This document shows positions 1 through 11,806 of a stretch of DNA of 64,000 bases, one piece after another; the first letter of the stretch is position 1, and each line of letters begins with the position of its first letter. Below the pieces are notes generated by a model. That model was not told where the DNA came from. It saw only the letters and a list, made by a program, of their open reading frames with translations, and searched no databases. Both the position numbers and the translations under genes were made by a program. Source of the stretch: Sipunculus nudus (taxonomy: Eukaryota > Annelida > Sipuncula > Golfingiida > Sipunculidae); contig CM049314.1 of the NCBI GenBank assembly GCA_026874595.1, positions 68,754,300 to 68,818,299 on the forward strand, written 5' to 3'.

Positions 1-814
1 CAAATATTGGAAGGCAGATCCCATTAACAATGTGATCATTATATGAGCGATCTGATATATTTCGAGGAAAAAATGAATGGCTCAACGGATTTTCCTGAAA
101 ATATCCTAAATTAATTACAATGAAATAAATAAAGCATGTATTTCATTTAACTTGTTGCACTCAACATTCAAATGTTTTCAATACCAATGGTTACAAGTAG
201 GCATTAAGTACTTGGACCCTTTTTTGGCTTGTTTAAATGTCTGTCAGCCAGAAACAGCATGTTAACCAAAAACACAACGCCTTTATATGACTCCAGGGTG
301 CAGAAATAATGTTTATATGGCCCTAAAACTTAAGTCACGATCACCTATATTTCGCGTTATCTAACAAACTTCCCGAGACCTCTTGTGATATGAAGTTAGA
401 GGATTCAAGATTCAGCAATACCGATTTTGTAACGAAAATGAATATCCAGTGTGGATCAGATATAGGATCTGGCAGCCATATTGGATTTCTGCAAATTTAG
501 AACTTTTCCACTCATAATAGTTTGGTAGACCTTTAAGTATGTGTGTCAGGGGATATTTACCTGACAATAGTGAAAAAGTAAATCCTGTTGCAATTTTTGG
601 TGGGTCAGGCAATATTTTTTTGCATAAAATAAATGGAATTTAAATGGATTATAAATTAAAAAACACCAGATATACTTCGAATTAAAAAGCATAGAAATAT
701 GTTAATTGTAGCCAGCAAGTAGCCGAGATCTACTTTAAGAAAACAAAAATAAAAGAAATATCACGATAGTCCTATAACGAATATCAATTATGTTTTATAT
801 CTCACTCTATGTAG

Positions 815-965
815 GAATATAAATACAAGGGGGAGAGATTAACTGCCAAGTTGGTTGCTGTGATGGAATGGAAATATAAAAAAGTCTTCGAAATATTAAT
901 ACAGTGCCTTCAAGAAAGTTCTATAGGAAAACATAAAACGATAGCGAAATATCTTAGGCGATTAG
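815..965 (+). CDS. Copy A exon: CARD I, C-terminal half
   Basis: Acceptor TATGTAG and donor TTAG|GTAAAT bound 151 bases (phase 0 to 1). The peptide contains FEILIQCLQESSIGKHKTIA followed by a KYLRRL end, the helix 4-6 part of a CARD-like fold. It aligns with the copy C exon at 46567. The preceding exon with the first half and the start codon is outside the window or unrecognised. Confidence 0.75.
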
Positions 966-1125
966 GTAAATAAATTTGGTTTGTTCTTATTTCGAATTAT
1001 GTTTTTTATTTTATATTACATCATATTTCTCATCTCGTCATTCAGTACGAAATTTCTAAATCGTCTTTTTACTTATCACTTGTAATATCAACCAAGTTCT
1101 TTTTCACGTTTCCTTTTTTTTTTAG

Positions 1126-1154
1126 AAACACCAGAGATGAATAATCTACACAGG
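1126..1154 (+). CDS. Copy A micro-exon, linker after CARD I
   Basis: A 29-base exon after a poly-T tract and AG, ending AGG|GTAATG. It encodes ETPEMNNLHR with the first codon split. It matches the 29-base exon of copy C at 46864 (ETPDMKNLQT) and returns the phase to 0. Confidence 0.7.
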
Positions 1155-1435
1155 GTAATGTTATTGATTTTAGTTTTCCTAATTAAGTATCATTTTGGAA
1201 TGTTTCTATCCCTTAAGAAGAATAAATATATATATATATTATACAGTGCTAAAAATAAAAAGAAAATTAGATACAACTTGAAGTCAAGGACTTGCTATCT
1301 TTAAAAAAAAATAAAAATGGTATCTTTTTTAAACGCATACATTGTTTATACAGCACCATGAAAATACTACATCTATCAAGACAACTTATGTTTTCTGAAA
1401 ATGGCGCTAATTTATTTACATTTTTGAATCAACAG

Positions 1436-1519
1436 ACACTAAAAGTACTTGAATCACCGGCACTGAAGTATCTTGTCAAGGCTGGGGTTATTACGAGGCG
1501 AGAAAAGAAAAGGATACAG
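1436..1519 (+). CDS. Copy A exon: CARD II, N-terminal half
   Basis: An 84-base phase 0-0 exon, acceptor CAACAG and donor CAG|GTAGGG. It contains SPALKYLVKAGVITRREKKR. The 'L...GVIT..E...I' pattern is the typical helix 2-3 signature of CARDs. Nearly identical to copy C 53777-53860. Confidence 0.85.
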
Positions 1520-1777
1520 GTAGGGTCCATCTCGACAATTCAAAACTGTTTTTTCTTCATTCAAATTTAAACGGTCTGGGGACATACTATATGTCATATA
1601 TTAGTTACAAACATATTAATTAACTGTTTCATATGTCACCTGTCAATTCTGCGAAGCAATAGTTTACATGAAAAATAGAATTGAACATTTAAACTTGAAA
1701 CTTCATGTTCGTTGTCAGATTGGCTTTGCCACTGGCAGTCCTGTAAAAAACTAAATATTTTATCATTACTTTGACAG

Positions 1778-1913
1778 AAGCTTAAAAATAACATAACGAG
1801 AGGTCAAATCCCTCGGAATGAAGAAGAGGAAATGTTGAATAAAATCATCAGTAGCATCCAAACCAGTGAAGATGTGGTTTTGAGCAGATATGCGAGTCAG
1901 CTTCCCGAAACTG
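1778..1913 (+). pseudogene. Copy A exon: CARD II, C-terminal half, donor lost
   Basis: 136 bases, the same length as the copy C exon, with acceptor TTGACAG. The peptide runs from KLKNNITRGQIP to SRYASQLPET and is open. Where copy C has ACAG|GTAAGATT, copy A has ACTG|TTCAGATT, so the GT donor is gone although the flanking intron still aligns. Confidence 0.7.
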
Positions 1914-2230
1914 TTCAGATTTTTATGACGTGAAAGGAGAATAACCCACTTAACACTTTGCACTTGACCTGTTAAGATTCTCATGCAGGACTTCATCATT
2001 CCCACATCATAATATTTGTATCTTCATGAAAGGGTTCTCATCCACATAAGGTCGATTAATTATAAATTTTAGCAACAGTCCTCATACTTGTAAGCATAAC
2101 AAAACTTTGCTTATCAGCAGTTAACAAGGAATACAATTCTGTAAAAGTAATGAGAACGGCTTCTGTCAATGATGTAAATTTTTAAACCGGCTCATTGAAT
2201 ATTTTTATTTAGCAAATTTTCTGCTTGTAG

Positions 2231-2259
2231 ACGGGTCCCCACATGACATCCCAGTCGAG
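2231..2259 (+). CDS. Copy A micro-exon, linker after CARD II
   Basis: 29 bases between CTTGTAG and GAG|GTAAAT, encoding (D)GSPHDIPVE. Copy C has the same exon at 57562 (DGSPHEIPVE). It shifts phase 1 back to 0. Confidence 0.7.
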
Positions 2260-3199
2260 GTAAATCTTTCTTATTTAAACCAATTTATTAAAAAAAATCA
2301 TCTTTTCCAGAGTTGCTTTTGTCCTAGCGTTGCTATATATGTAGTAATTCTTTGATATCAATTTACACGTACTGATAAAAAATACCGAATAACTATTACT
2401 TACCCTTTAATTCTTGTTACATAAATGACGAACAGAAGTAACTATAGAGAGTAGAACGCCTGCTAACGGCCACGCCTCAATAACGGTCAATACGTCTATA
2501 ACGGTGAGATTTTCGGGTCCCGAATTTTCGACCGTTATATTTCATAATCATTTTGTTGTCAATTACGGTCACTCCTCTATTCCGTATTACGGCCATGTCT
2601 CTCGGTCCCGCAGGATGGAAAACGCCTCAATTTCGGTCACGGGCAGTGACTCAATGACATGGGCTCAACAAATCGAGCGGCTACTTCTGACTTCAATATC
2701 ATTACACAGGTGTCCGCTCTCACATGTTCCTGTCTGTTAATGAGTGCCTGAATAAAGGTAACCATTCGACCGTGACTGAGTTGTTTGACACGTAGCCGGC
2801 GTCATACTACCCCACTCAGCCTATAATTAGTATATATATACAGCCATCTCAACGTACAATTAACTCGAACATCGACATGACCGGAGGCCCCTTTAAACAA
2901 AGGTATTACAACCATAACAAATCGTTCAAGCACAGGACTCATTCAAACAAAACCGAGCTTGTAAAACCCGTAGGAATCCTGAAAGACAAACAACCATATT
3001 TCACTATCACCTGATCAATGATCCATCAATCAAACACATCATTACCTCTTCACACAATTGTTTAGCAGGGAATCTAGCAATCATCAGCTCAACACAAAAG
3101 AACTTATTGAACAATAGTTTGAAAATATTTTCCCCCTGTCGCCATCGACCAAGGGCACACAACCATGCGAAAAAGAATTTCTTTGGTGGAGATAACCGC

Positions 3200-3566
3200 C
3201 ACCATTTTTAATGCTTGCTTAACTAAGTATTATGTACTTCTGCAGAATTTCATTCCGGTTTCGCGCTACGTCACAGGTGCTTACACGCGATAATTCTGTC
3301 ACCAACCAGGCTCGGTGTATCAATGCTACTTGCCCTGAATGTGTCTCATCCCCATTGCTGGGTCATAAAACTAAGGAACCCCCAAAAGGCGCACTCGTTT
3401 GTGAGTCAAACACGACTGTTGGGCACAGTCCCCCCATTACGCCTGCAGAGCGCACACTCTGGTCAGGGGCCGACCGTGAAAAATCTCACAGCCTAGGCTG
3501 AGATTCGAACTCATGCTCTCTGAGGCTTTGAGTCCTGTACTGTATCCCCGAGCCACAACAGCCGGT
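3200..3566 (-). repeat. tRNA-derived SINE-like repeat
   Basis: On the minus strand a tRNA-like head starts near 3,566, with an A-box-like TGGCTCGGGGAT, and has a B-box-like GAGTTCGAATCTC around 3,500-3,512. The body continues to about 3,260. Pieces of the same body (…GCTGGGTCATAA…AGGA.CCCCC…CACTCGTTTGTG) recur at 31,700 and 32,450. It sits in a copy A intron that lacks it in copy C. The family is not identified and the left limit is approximate. Confidence 0.5.
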
Positions 3567-3714
3567 ATGCAAAAAAGAAATGATAAAAACCAATATCGCT
3601 ATTAGTTGAACTTCAGTCACCTGATGAGCCGTTGAGGCCAAACCGGCGGTGGTGATTGAGATTCATCGAATACCTTAGCATATATATGTAAATATATATG
3701 TATATATATAAACA

Positions 3715-3716
<2 letters not shown>

Positions 3717-3754
<38 letters not shown>
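3717..3754. repeat. (AT)n microsatellite
   Basis: An uninterrupted AT dinucleotide run of about 38 bases. A shorter interrupted AT stretch flanks it on both sides (3,680-3,775). Confidence 0.95.
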
Positions 3755-3758
<4 letters not shown>

Positions 3759-3857
3759 AGCATATATATATATAAGCAAATATTAACCACGTCAGGCCTG
3801 ATTTGTTATTCTATTCTATTCTATTATTTGTTACTTCATAATGAGTGGCTATTGTAG

Positions 3858-4280
3858 CTGATATTCAACATTGTGGACACTTGGAAACGTGAAGATGACA
3901 TATATTTGGACTGGGGTGTTACCAATATGAAAGACTATCTGTGCGATATAATGATCAGTATGAACGACTGGATATGTCAGGAGAGACTTCGACGGGTGTA
4001 AATGGATCCCTCGACTCCAGAGCACAGGAGGTCCTCTTTCGATTGCGAGGAGCATTTCAAAGTCTAATGCCAAAGCATATTCGGCTTTCTGACAGGGGTA
4101 TATCATTTGAATGGGTCTGCAACTGCATTGACGACTGTGAGCGTCTGCGAATCGCAGCAAAGACCAAAGCTCTTCTCAGTGCTTTGTCACAATGTGTGAC
4201 CTTGTGTTGGCCAGACATTGTTAAACTTCCCCATTTTTCCAGCTATGCAATAATGGGTACTCTACATTGTGCGCAATTCA
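3858..4280 (+). pseudogene. Copy A exon: domain X, frameshifted
   Basis: Acceptor TATTGTAG, donor TTCA|GTGAGT. It starts in the frame LIFNIVDTWKRED, then a missing base near 3,953 (ATAATGATC versus ATAATGGATC in copy C) moves it into the frame that reads ERLDMSGETSTG to the exon end. Hallmarks are SLMPKHIRLSDRG, CNCIDDCERLRIAAKTKAL and QCVTLCWPDI. I do not recognise the domain; it is conserved in copies B and C. Confidence 0.75.
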
Positions 4281-4457
4281 GTGAGTAATGGTTTAACTAT
4301 GCATGTTTAAATAAAATGATAAAGCTTCAAAACGTGAAAACAAGAAGTGACAGGCATTTTGCTCTCGAATTACCTGATAAATTAGGTGTTCACAATATTT
4401 TGTATTTCGTTTGAAAATTAATATTTAAATTATGATGTTTCTTTATGAATTTCTTAG

Positions 4458-4501
4458 GCGAACCAATTATCACCAGGTTTTATTTCTACGACCGATACAG
4501 G
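4458..4501 (+). CDS. Copy A short exon following domain X
   Basis: 44 bases, TTCTTAG to AGG|GTACAA, encoding EPIITRFYFYDRYR. Equivalent 44-base exons exist in copies B (21286) and C (58568). It returns the phase to 0 ahead of the ANK exons. Confidence 0.7.
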
Positions 4502-4923
4502 GTACAACCTCTTTTACAAAATACATTTTAATATCGTTTATGGATGCTTAATTTCGTAGCATATGTAGATGATAACATTTAATATTGCTACCGAATGTGG
4601 TGTGGCATGAAAACATAAGGTAATTTAAGTAAGAACAGGAACATTACAAATATATGGAGAAAGGTAATAAATACGTTGGTACAACAATTAAAACTGTAAA
4701 AGTTTCCATTTTCTCTTATATATTATAAAGTTATAAATTATCAGTGGTCTAAAGTTAGTCGTAGTAGCTAAATCATAGAGAAAACCGTGCATTTGAGAAC
4801 ATGATTCCAAAAGTATCCTTTCAGTGCAGAATTGCTTGTACCACATATCAACCATTGACCTATTTGCTAAAACGATCATTGATTTCCTGATATATGTGTG
4901 TGTATATCTGTATAATGATATAG

Positions 4924-5043
4924 GATCCGAATGTTTGTGTATTGGATGGCACGGGTGGAATTTTGCGGTCAGCGGAATGAGGAGCCACGGAGGCCATGGT
5001 CAGCTTTATAAATGATGATGTATCCATAGATTTACATTGTATG
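4924..5043 (+). pseudogene. Copy A exon: first ANK repeat, nonsense mutation
   Basis: 120 bases, GATATAG to ATG|GTATGA, 40 codons. It begins DPNVCVLDGTGGILRSAE, then TGA at 4978-4980 where copy C has TGT, then GATEAMVSFINDD. This ends the open frame before the remaining ankyrin exons. Confidence 0.75.
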
Positions 5044-5788
5044 GTATGATCTATTATGACGTTTTCAAAATATTCTACTGAGTGCTTAGTTGTTAACATG
5101 TTTCTTCTCTACCTACAAAATGTTAAACCCAGGTAAAGCATAGTGAACCATTCTAGACCAGAGGAGAAGACCGATTAGTATCATCTGAAGCCTAAGTTTA
5201 TATAAACTGATTTAAATAACCAAAAGTAACACCATCAAATTATATAACAGAATAGTTATTTTACATTATATCATTTATTACAAAAAGCAAAATGTCAGTT
5301 AAAGGTCTTCCAGAAAATTAGAGTAGATTAAATTTAATTTCAAACTGATGGATAATGCTGTGATTGGCTTTCTGTTGCTAAGATATCACATTCGCAATAT
5401 TTGAATTGGGAAAGATATGAATAAATAAATAAAATCCTTCTTAATTAGACGCTAAATCTGCACAGATGAGCAGTACTTTTTCTTTAACCTTAATGGCATC
5501 AGACGTATATTGACCGGGACATCAAATATAAGCATACATTTAATGTACCTCAAATTATTTCAAAGATTTGCATGCTTATTAGAGATTTTTTTATAAAATT
5601 GATATTAAAGATATAATAAGTTACTTTATGGTAAATCACATTGCGAAAGGTTTGCAAAACACTGAATTGAAAAATGCTTATATTTAACCTCACAAATATT
5701 AAGCCAAACGCGTTATGCCGTGTTTGTTTTGACAAATGGAAAACACAGCATGGCCTAGATCCTACATCAACTGTCCTTCATTTTGCAG

Positions 5789-5887
5789 ACTGGTGAAACC
5801 GCATTGATACTGGCGGCCGCAAATGGTCACAAGGAAACGGTGTCAAAGTTGCTAGACTTAGGAGCTGATGCTTGTCGTACAGATCAA
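5789..5887 (+). CDS. Copy A exon: ANK repeat 2
   Basis: 99 bases, phase 0-0, TTTTGCAG to CAA|GTAGGT. TGETALILAAANGHKETVSK is a textbook ankyrin first helix (G-T-A-L-AA--GH). The repeat ends DLGADACRTDQ. Intact. Confidence 0.85.
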
Positions 5888-5962
5888 GTAGGTTTACATG
5901 TAGGGATAAATTAAGGTAGGGAGCTTTCTGTAAAAGTAAAGAAAAGCTCAAAAGTCATGCAT

Positions 5963-8900
5963 TTTTTAGCTCAGCTATCTGTAAGTCATCTGAGCTATGG
6001 CGATCATTCTTTGTCCGTCGTCCGTTAACAAGGCACAAATCGTAACCACGGGACCTGAAATCTCCTTACTTTATATCCAAAGAGGTCCATGAAAAATCAC
6101 CTTCGAAACCCTGAATTAGGTCTCTGTTACCAATATTCTTCAAGCTATGGGCCAAAAAGAATAATGCAAAATTTGATACAAAAGCTCAAATATCTGAACA
6201 ACTAATGCATTGATCACCATGATTCTTTGCATGGATATTGATCATGGAGTGTTTCATCAGTAACTGCATCCTAGTGGCGCCGCCTGTATTTTTTCGATTT
6301 TTTACCATTTTTTTTCTCTTTTTTGACACTTCAAAAGATCCCGTCATATGTGAACAGGGCACAAATCGTAACCGCTGGACCTGGAATCTTCTCCGTTTAT
6401 ATCCAGAAAGGTCAATGAATAGTCTTTTTTGAAACCTGGAATTAGGTCTCTGTTTCCCATATTGTTCCAGCTATGGGGCTCCGAAGTAGCCACCAGAATA
6501 ATGAAAAATTTGATACAAAAGCTCAAGTATCTGAACAACTAATGCATTGATCACCATGATTCTTTGCATGGATATTGGTCATTGAGTGTTTCATCAGTTT
6601 CTGCAGACTGGTGGCGCCACCTGTATTTTTTTTTATTTTTTACCATGTTTTTCTCTTTTTTTTGACACCTCAAAAGATGCCGTCATATGTTAATAATGAA
6701 AATGTGATGCAAAAGTTCAAATATCTGAACAACTAATGCATTGATCACCATGATTCTTTGCATGGGTATTGACCATAGAGTGTTTCATCAGTTTTTGCAG
6801 ACTGGTGGCGCCACCTGTATATCTTCGATTTTTTAATGATTTTTTTTTCTGTATTTGAGACCTTAAAATGATGCCTTGATCTGTTAACAGGTCGCAAATC
6901 GTAACCTCTGGACCTGAAATCGCTCTTTTCATCAAGAAAGGTCCATAAAAAAGTCTCCTTCAAAAGCTAGAATTAGGGTCTCTGTTACCCATATTCTTCA
7001 AACTATGGGGCTCCTAGTTAGGCACTAGAAAAATGAAAAATTTGTTACAAAAGCTCAAGTATCTGAACAACTACTGCATTGATCACCATGATCTTTGCAT
7101 GGATATTGATCATGGGGTGGTACATCGGTTTTTTTGCAGACTTGTGGCACCACCTGTATTTTCGATTTTTAACGATTTCTCCATTTTTTAGACCTTAAAA
7201 GATGCGGTCATCTGTTATAAGGGCACAAATCGTAACGACTAGACCTAAAATCTTCTTTTTAGACATGTTGGGAGGCCCATGAAAAGTCTCCTTGGAAATC
7301 TGAAATTAGGTCTCTGTCACCCATATTGTCCGAGTTATGGGGCTCATGAGTACCCTCCGGAATAACTAAAAATTTGATACAAAAGCAACTCTGTTATCTG
7401 AACAACAAGTGCATTGATTGGCATTATTCTTTGCATGCATATGCATCAAGGAGTTTTTCATCAGTTTCTGCAGACTGGTGGTGCCACCTGGACTTCTTTG
7501 AATTTATACGCATTTTTATCTTTATTTTTGACACCGTCAAAGATGTGGTCGTCTGTTAATAGCGCAAAAATCATAGCTATTTGACCTGGAATACTTTTTT
7601 CTTGCCATCCTGGAAGGTCCATAAAAACTCTATTGAAACCTGGAATTAGGTCTCTGTTACCCATATTCTTCCAGCTATGGGGCTCCGAAGTAGCCACCAG
7701 AATAATGAAATATGATACAAAAGCTCAAGTGTCTGAACAACTAATTCATTGATCACCATGATTCTTTGCATGGATTTTGGTCATTGAGTGTTTCATCAGT
7801 TTCTGCAGACTGGTGGCGCCACTTGTACTTTTTTCGATTTTTTACCAATTTTTTTTCTATTTTTGAGACCTCAAAAGATGCAGTCATCTGTTAACAGAGC
7901 AAAAATCGTAACCGCTGGACCTGGAATCTTCTCCGTTTATATCCAGAAAGGTCAATGAATAGTCTTTTTTGAAACCTGGAATTAGGTCTCTGTTTCCCAT
8001 ATTGTTCCAGCTATGGGGCTCCGAAGTACCCCCGAGAATAATGAAAATTTGATGCAAAAGCTCAAATATCTGAACAACTAATGCATTGATCACCATGATT
8101 CTTTGCATGGATATTGGTCATTGAGTGTTTCATCAGTAACTGCATCCTAGTGGCGCTAACTATAATTTTCGGGTTTTTTTAACGATTTTTTTCCCTATTT
8201 TTGAGACAAAAAAATGCAGTCATCTGTTAATAGGGCAGAAATAGTAACCTCTGCACCTGGAATCTAATCTTTTCACTTTTCATAAAGAATGGTCCATGAA
8301 TAGTCTACTTGGAAACCTGGTATTACGTCTCTGTTACCCATATTCTTCCAGCTATGGGGCTCCAAAGTACCCCCGAGAATAATATAAAATTTGATACAAA
8401 AGCTCAAGTATCTGAACAACTAATGAATTGATCACAATGATTCTATGCACGGATATTAATCGTGGAGTGTTTTATCAGTTTCTGCAGACTGGTGGCGCCA
8501 CCTGTATTTTTTTTTCAATTTTTTATTGATTATTTTTTCTGTATTTTGAGACCTTAAAAAGATGCCTTGATCTGTTAACAGGGCACAAATTGTGAACGCT
8601 CGACCTGGAATTTTCTAACTTTACATCCAGATAGATCCATTAAAAAGTCTCCTTTAAAACCTAGAATTAGGGTCTCTGTTACCCATATTCTTCAAACTAT
8701 GGGGCTCCTAGTTAGGCACCAGAAAAATGAAAAATTTGTTACAAAGCTCAAGTATCTGAACAACTACTGCATTGATCACCATGATCTTTGCATGGATATT
8801 GATCATAGGGTGGTACATCAGTTTTTTGCAGACTGGTGGCACCACCTGTATTTTTGATTTTTAACGGTTTCTCTATTTTTGAGACCTTAAAAGATGCCAA

Positions 8901-9750
8901 TCTGTTAACAGGGCACGAATCTTCACGACTAGACCTAGAATCATTTTTTTTACATGTTGGGAGGCCCATGAAAAGTCTCCTTGGAAACCTGAAATTAGGT
9001 CTCTGTTACCCATATCTTCCGAGCTATGGGTCTTAGAAGTACCTCACAGAATAACTAAAAATTGATACAAAAGATCTAGTACCTGAACAACTATTGCATT
9101 TATCACCCTGATTCTTTGCATGCATATTCATCATGGAGTGTTTCATCAGTTCTTGAAGACTGGAGGCACCACCTAAATTTAAAAAAAAATGATAACACAT
9201 TTTTTTCTCTATTATGAAACATTCAAAGATGCGGTCATCCCTTAGCTGTGCTCAAATTGTAACCATTAGTCCTAGAATCTTCAAACTTGACTTCCAGGGA
9301 GATGTGTGAAAAGTCTCTTGATGGAAACATGTATTAAAGTCTCTGTTACCCATATTTTCTTAGCTATGGGGCTTATAATCACCCCTCAGAATAACTGAAA
9401 ATTTGATACCAAAGTAGGGCACAAATCATAACCATCGGCCCAGAATCTTCTAATTTGACATCCTCAAAAGTTCTCCCCAGAAACCTGAAATTGGGTCACA
9501 GTAACCTATATTCTCAGAGTTTTGGGGTATGTTTGAGCACCCAAGAAATAATGCAAAATACACACAAATTGCCAGATTCCTAATGAAAGGTTGGTTGGAT
9601 TGTCATCAAATTTGTTGTGATTTTTGGTCTTGATGTACTTAAGCCAATATGCATGAACAATGATGCCACCTATCTTAATTAGTTGTCTGTGCAATGACAT
9701 ATTATCAACATGTCAGTCGGCTGAGCGTCATGACCCATGGGTCACTTGTT
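5963..9750. repeat. ~340-bp tandem repeat array, about ten units, in a copy A intron
   Basis: The landmark GATCACCATGATTCTTTGCA recurs, with small variations, near 6206, 6546, 6742, 7077, 7410, 7745, 8086, 8430, 8768 and 9095, a spacing of 327-344 except one shortened unit. Each unit carries GGGCACAAATCGTAACC, GAAATTAGGTCTCTGTTACC, CAGCTATGGGGCTC and TGGTGGCGCCACCTG. The array opens with a small palindromic head (AGCTCAG...CTGAGCTAT, then GTCCGTCGTCCG) and closes with CTGAGCGTCATGACCCATGG then GTCACTTGTT. Open frames within it are repeat artefacts. A mobile element with a tandem core (as in bivalve 'pearl'/Helitron-derived elements) is an inference. Confidence 0.9.
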
Positions 9751-9880
9751 ATAAATAAGATCTTACCTATATCAATACTATATGTGATGTCTTGCCTGTT
9801 CGTTTTATATACAGCTGAAGCAGACCAAGGTTAGTCTCTTATATTGTTTGCTATATTGAACAGTATTTTCGTTTTTGCAG

Positions 9881-9976
9881 AAAAGAAAAACAGCATTAAT
9901 GCATGCAGCGGCAAACGGCCACAAAGGCACAGTTTCAACGCTCCTGAGAGGAACAGATGTCAAGTGTACCAAAGAC
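9881..9976 (+). CDS. Copy A exon: ANK repeat 3
   Basis: 96 bases, TTTTGCAG to GAC|GTGAGA, phase 0-0, KRKTALMHAAANGHKGTVST... ending TDVKCTKD. It is one codon shorter than its copy C counterpart (61651). Intact. Confidence 0.85.
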
Positions 9977-10857
9977 GTGAGATTTATAATGATAACAGTT
10001 AAATGGTATTTTTCCAGGTGCGCGTATATGCGTATGTACGTTAAAATCGCTCATATAATTTTGTAACTGGTGAGTTTTCATGTATCCGATTATGCCTGAA
10101 AGCAGCCACATGAGCAATTTTTAGGCATAGGGTCTGCCTGAACTCAAAGACCAAGGGTAAAATTATGTCATTTAACCCTCTTTGTGGAAGTCCTGCTCGA
10201 GTCACTGAACAAATATATCAATTCACGCATATACACATATAAGCGCACATGGAACATACTTATTTTTCAAGCATATACGCACATACGCATAAACACGCAC
10301 ATGGAAACACACCTTTATTTGGTTTTTATTGTCGTTACATAACTGTGTAATTACCAAGAACCATAATGATCCTTCTTATGACGTCTTCATCATTAATTAC
10401 GTTTAAAAACACTATTGCATCTTAGTGCTATCTTGTGTTAATTGTTATGGCATTAAAACTCAATAATTCCTTTGTATATTGATAAACATCTGAGGGGATT
10501 GGGTACGAAAGTGCATAATGTTTCACTGCTATAGTTGAAATATGATTAAAGCTAACATTGTATCGAAAGGATATATATCTTGAACTTCTAAATCGTTTAC
10601 CGTGATAATCCAGATGGCGCTGAGAAGCAAAGCCCGGTAGTTATAGTAAGAAACAATTATGTTGTTCAAAGGTGCCCTACTGACGAATCATACACACTCA
10701 GCAGTTTATACAAACAATGTGAGAACAACCTTGAGTCGCATGCAGACTTAACGGTGCACAATTGGCACAACCTTTCATTTATTTGCAGAACGCTACTGTT
10801 TATTCTGACGTGTTTGAGCTTAAACTTCAATGTAAAAATTAGTATATTATATGGCAG

Positions 10858-10959
10858 GGCGATCTGGAGAAAGCAATGGTTTTTGCGGTCAGAGGCAAGC
10901 ATCTTGCGGTATTACAAGAAATCGTAGAACACACTAAAGAAACACGCAGGGACATCGTG
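10858..10959 (+). CDS. Copy A exon: ANK repeat 4 (divergent)
   Basis: 102 bases, ATGGCAG to GTG|GTACGT, 34 codons: GDLEKAMVFAVRGKHLAVLQ then EIVEHTKETRRDIV. A degenerate ankyrin repeat, matching copy C 62276 and copy B 22880. Confidence 0.75.
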
Positions 10960-11027
10960 GTACGTACCATTCACACGCGGGTCAGGTTTCATTTCACCAT
11001 AGACAAACACCTCTCTATTCGTTCCAG

Positions 11028-11145
11028 TTTACAACCTGACGAAGAAGCCTATGCGCTTCGAAAGCTCATGTGTTAATAAACGAGTTTGTCGATTGAAAAC
11101 GCGTCACTCTTTCTCTCTACCTACACTACTACTACAGACTAATAT
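11028..11145 (+). mobile_element. Solo Penelope-like terminal repeat fragment
   Basis: It contains CTGACGAAGAAGCCTATGCG, CGAAAGCTCATGTGTTAATA and GCGTCACTCTTTCT...CTACAGACTAAT. The same order is present in the right terminal repeat of the Penelope-like element at 17,063-17,180. It lies in a copy A intron, 60 bases before an ANK exon whose acceptor is broken, and is absent from the matching copy C intron. Confidence 0.6.
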
Positions 11146-11201
11146 GTAAGTGTGAGCGTAGTATTTGTAACATCTTTGTTCTATTTGATATTATCTTTCT
11201 G

Positions 11202-11306
11202 GAAACATTCGACAAGCCATTAAACATAGCACGTGAGACGGGTCAAGAAAAAATGCTACAGGTGTTCCTAAGCGTTGAAGAATTTTTACGTGCTGTTAGG
11301 CCCGAG
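11202..11306 (+). pseudogene. Copy A exon: ANK repeat 5, acceptor lost
   Basis: 105 homologous bases ending GAG|GTATAA, encoding ETFDKPLNIARETGQEKMLQ then VFLSVEEFLRAVRPE. The boundary reads TTTCTG|GAAAC where copy C has CTACAG|GAAAT, so the AG acceptor has become TG (11,200-11,201). Confidence 0.75.
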
Positions 11307-11476
11307 GTATAAAATATTCTTTTTCCTAAAGGAATGTTCAATATTGATATACTGTCCTTTGGACGTTGTGCATCAATCCAAGTACTAACTCCATATTATT
11401 AAACATCCCTGGTAAATCAATGTTTAGCATTATATAGAATATATAATTTATTTTCATATGTGTCTGCTTATTTCAG

Positions 11477-11575
11477 CTTGGCCGTTTCCTCTTTGATGCT
11501 GTTGGGCTTCAACACGATGGTGCTGCTGCACAGTTCCTTGAACATGGCGCGGATCCAAATGTTGTATCCAGTTTG
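11477..11575 (+). CDS. Copy A exon: ANK repeat 6
   Basis: 99 bases, TTTCAG to TTG|GTAAGT, phase 0-0. LGRFLFDAVGLQHDGAAAQF ends LEHGADPNVVSSL, the usual 'L--GADPN' ankyrin tail. Intact. Confidence 0.85.
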
Positions 11576-11701
11576 GTAAGTGCACTTTTACGTATCCATC
11601 ATATACAGACACTCAAAGCTACAAGGGTAATATATTTTAATGTGTTTCCTCATTGTTGTAATATAATCTATTTTAACTTATGCTTATGCATTTATTACCA
11701 G

Positions 11702-11806
11702 GGTGGTTTCACGCCGCTCATGGTCGCAGTAGCCTTGGATAATATGGAGAGTGTACAAATATTACTTGACCACGGAGCAAACCCCGAAATTACAGCAAAA
11801 AATCAG
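11702..11806 (+). CDS. Copy A exon: ANK repeat 7
   Basis: 105 bases, ACCAG to CAG|GTATAT. GGFTPLMVAVALDNMESVQI then LLDHGANPEITAKNQ: a strong ankyrin match (G-TPL--A, LL-HGANP). Intact. Confidence 0.9.

Noticed and set aside
2504-3501. Two + strand frames of 78 and 89 codons
   Set aside because: One is in the CGGTCA-rich block, the other is the body of a SINE-like repeat. Neither has protein features.
6238-9036. Several open frames on both strands in the copy A intron
   Set aside because: They are readings of the 340-base tandem units and repeat one another. No independent coding signal.
5963-9750. A CRISPR-like array
   Set aside because: Units are about 340 bases, diverged, and contiguous without unique spacers, in a eukaryotic intron.
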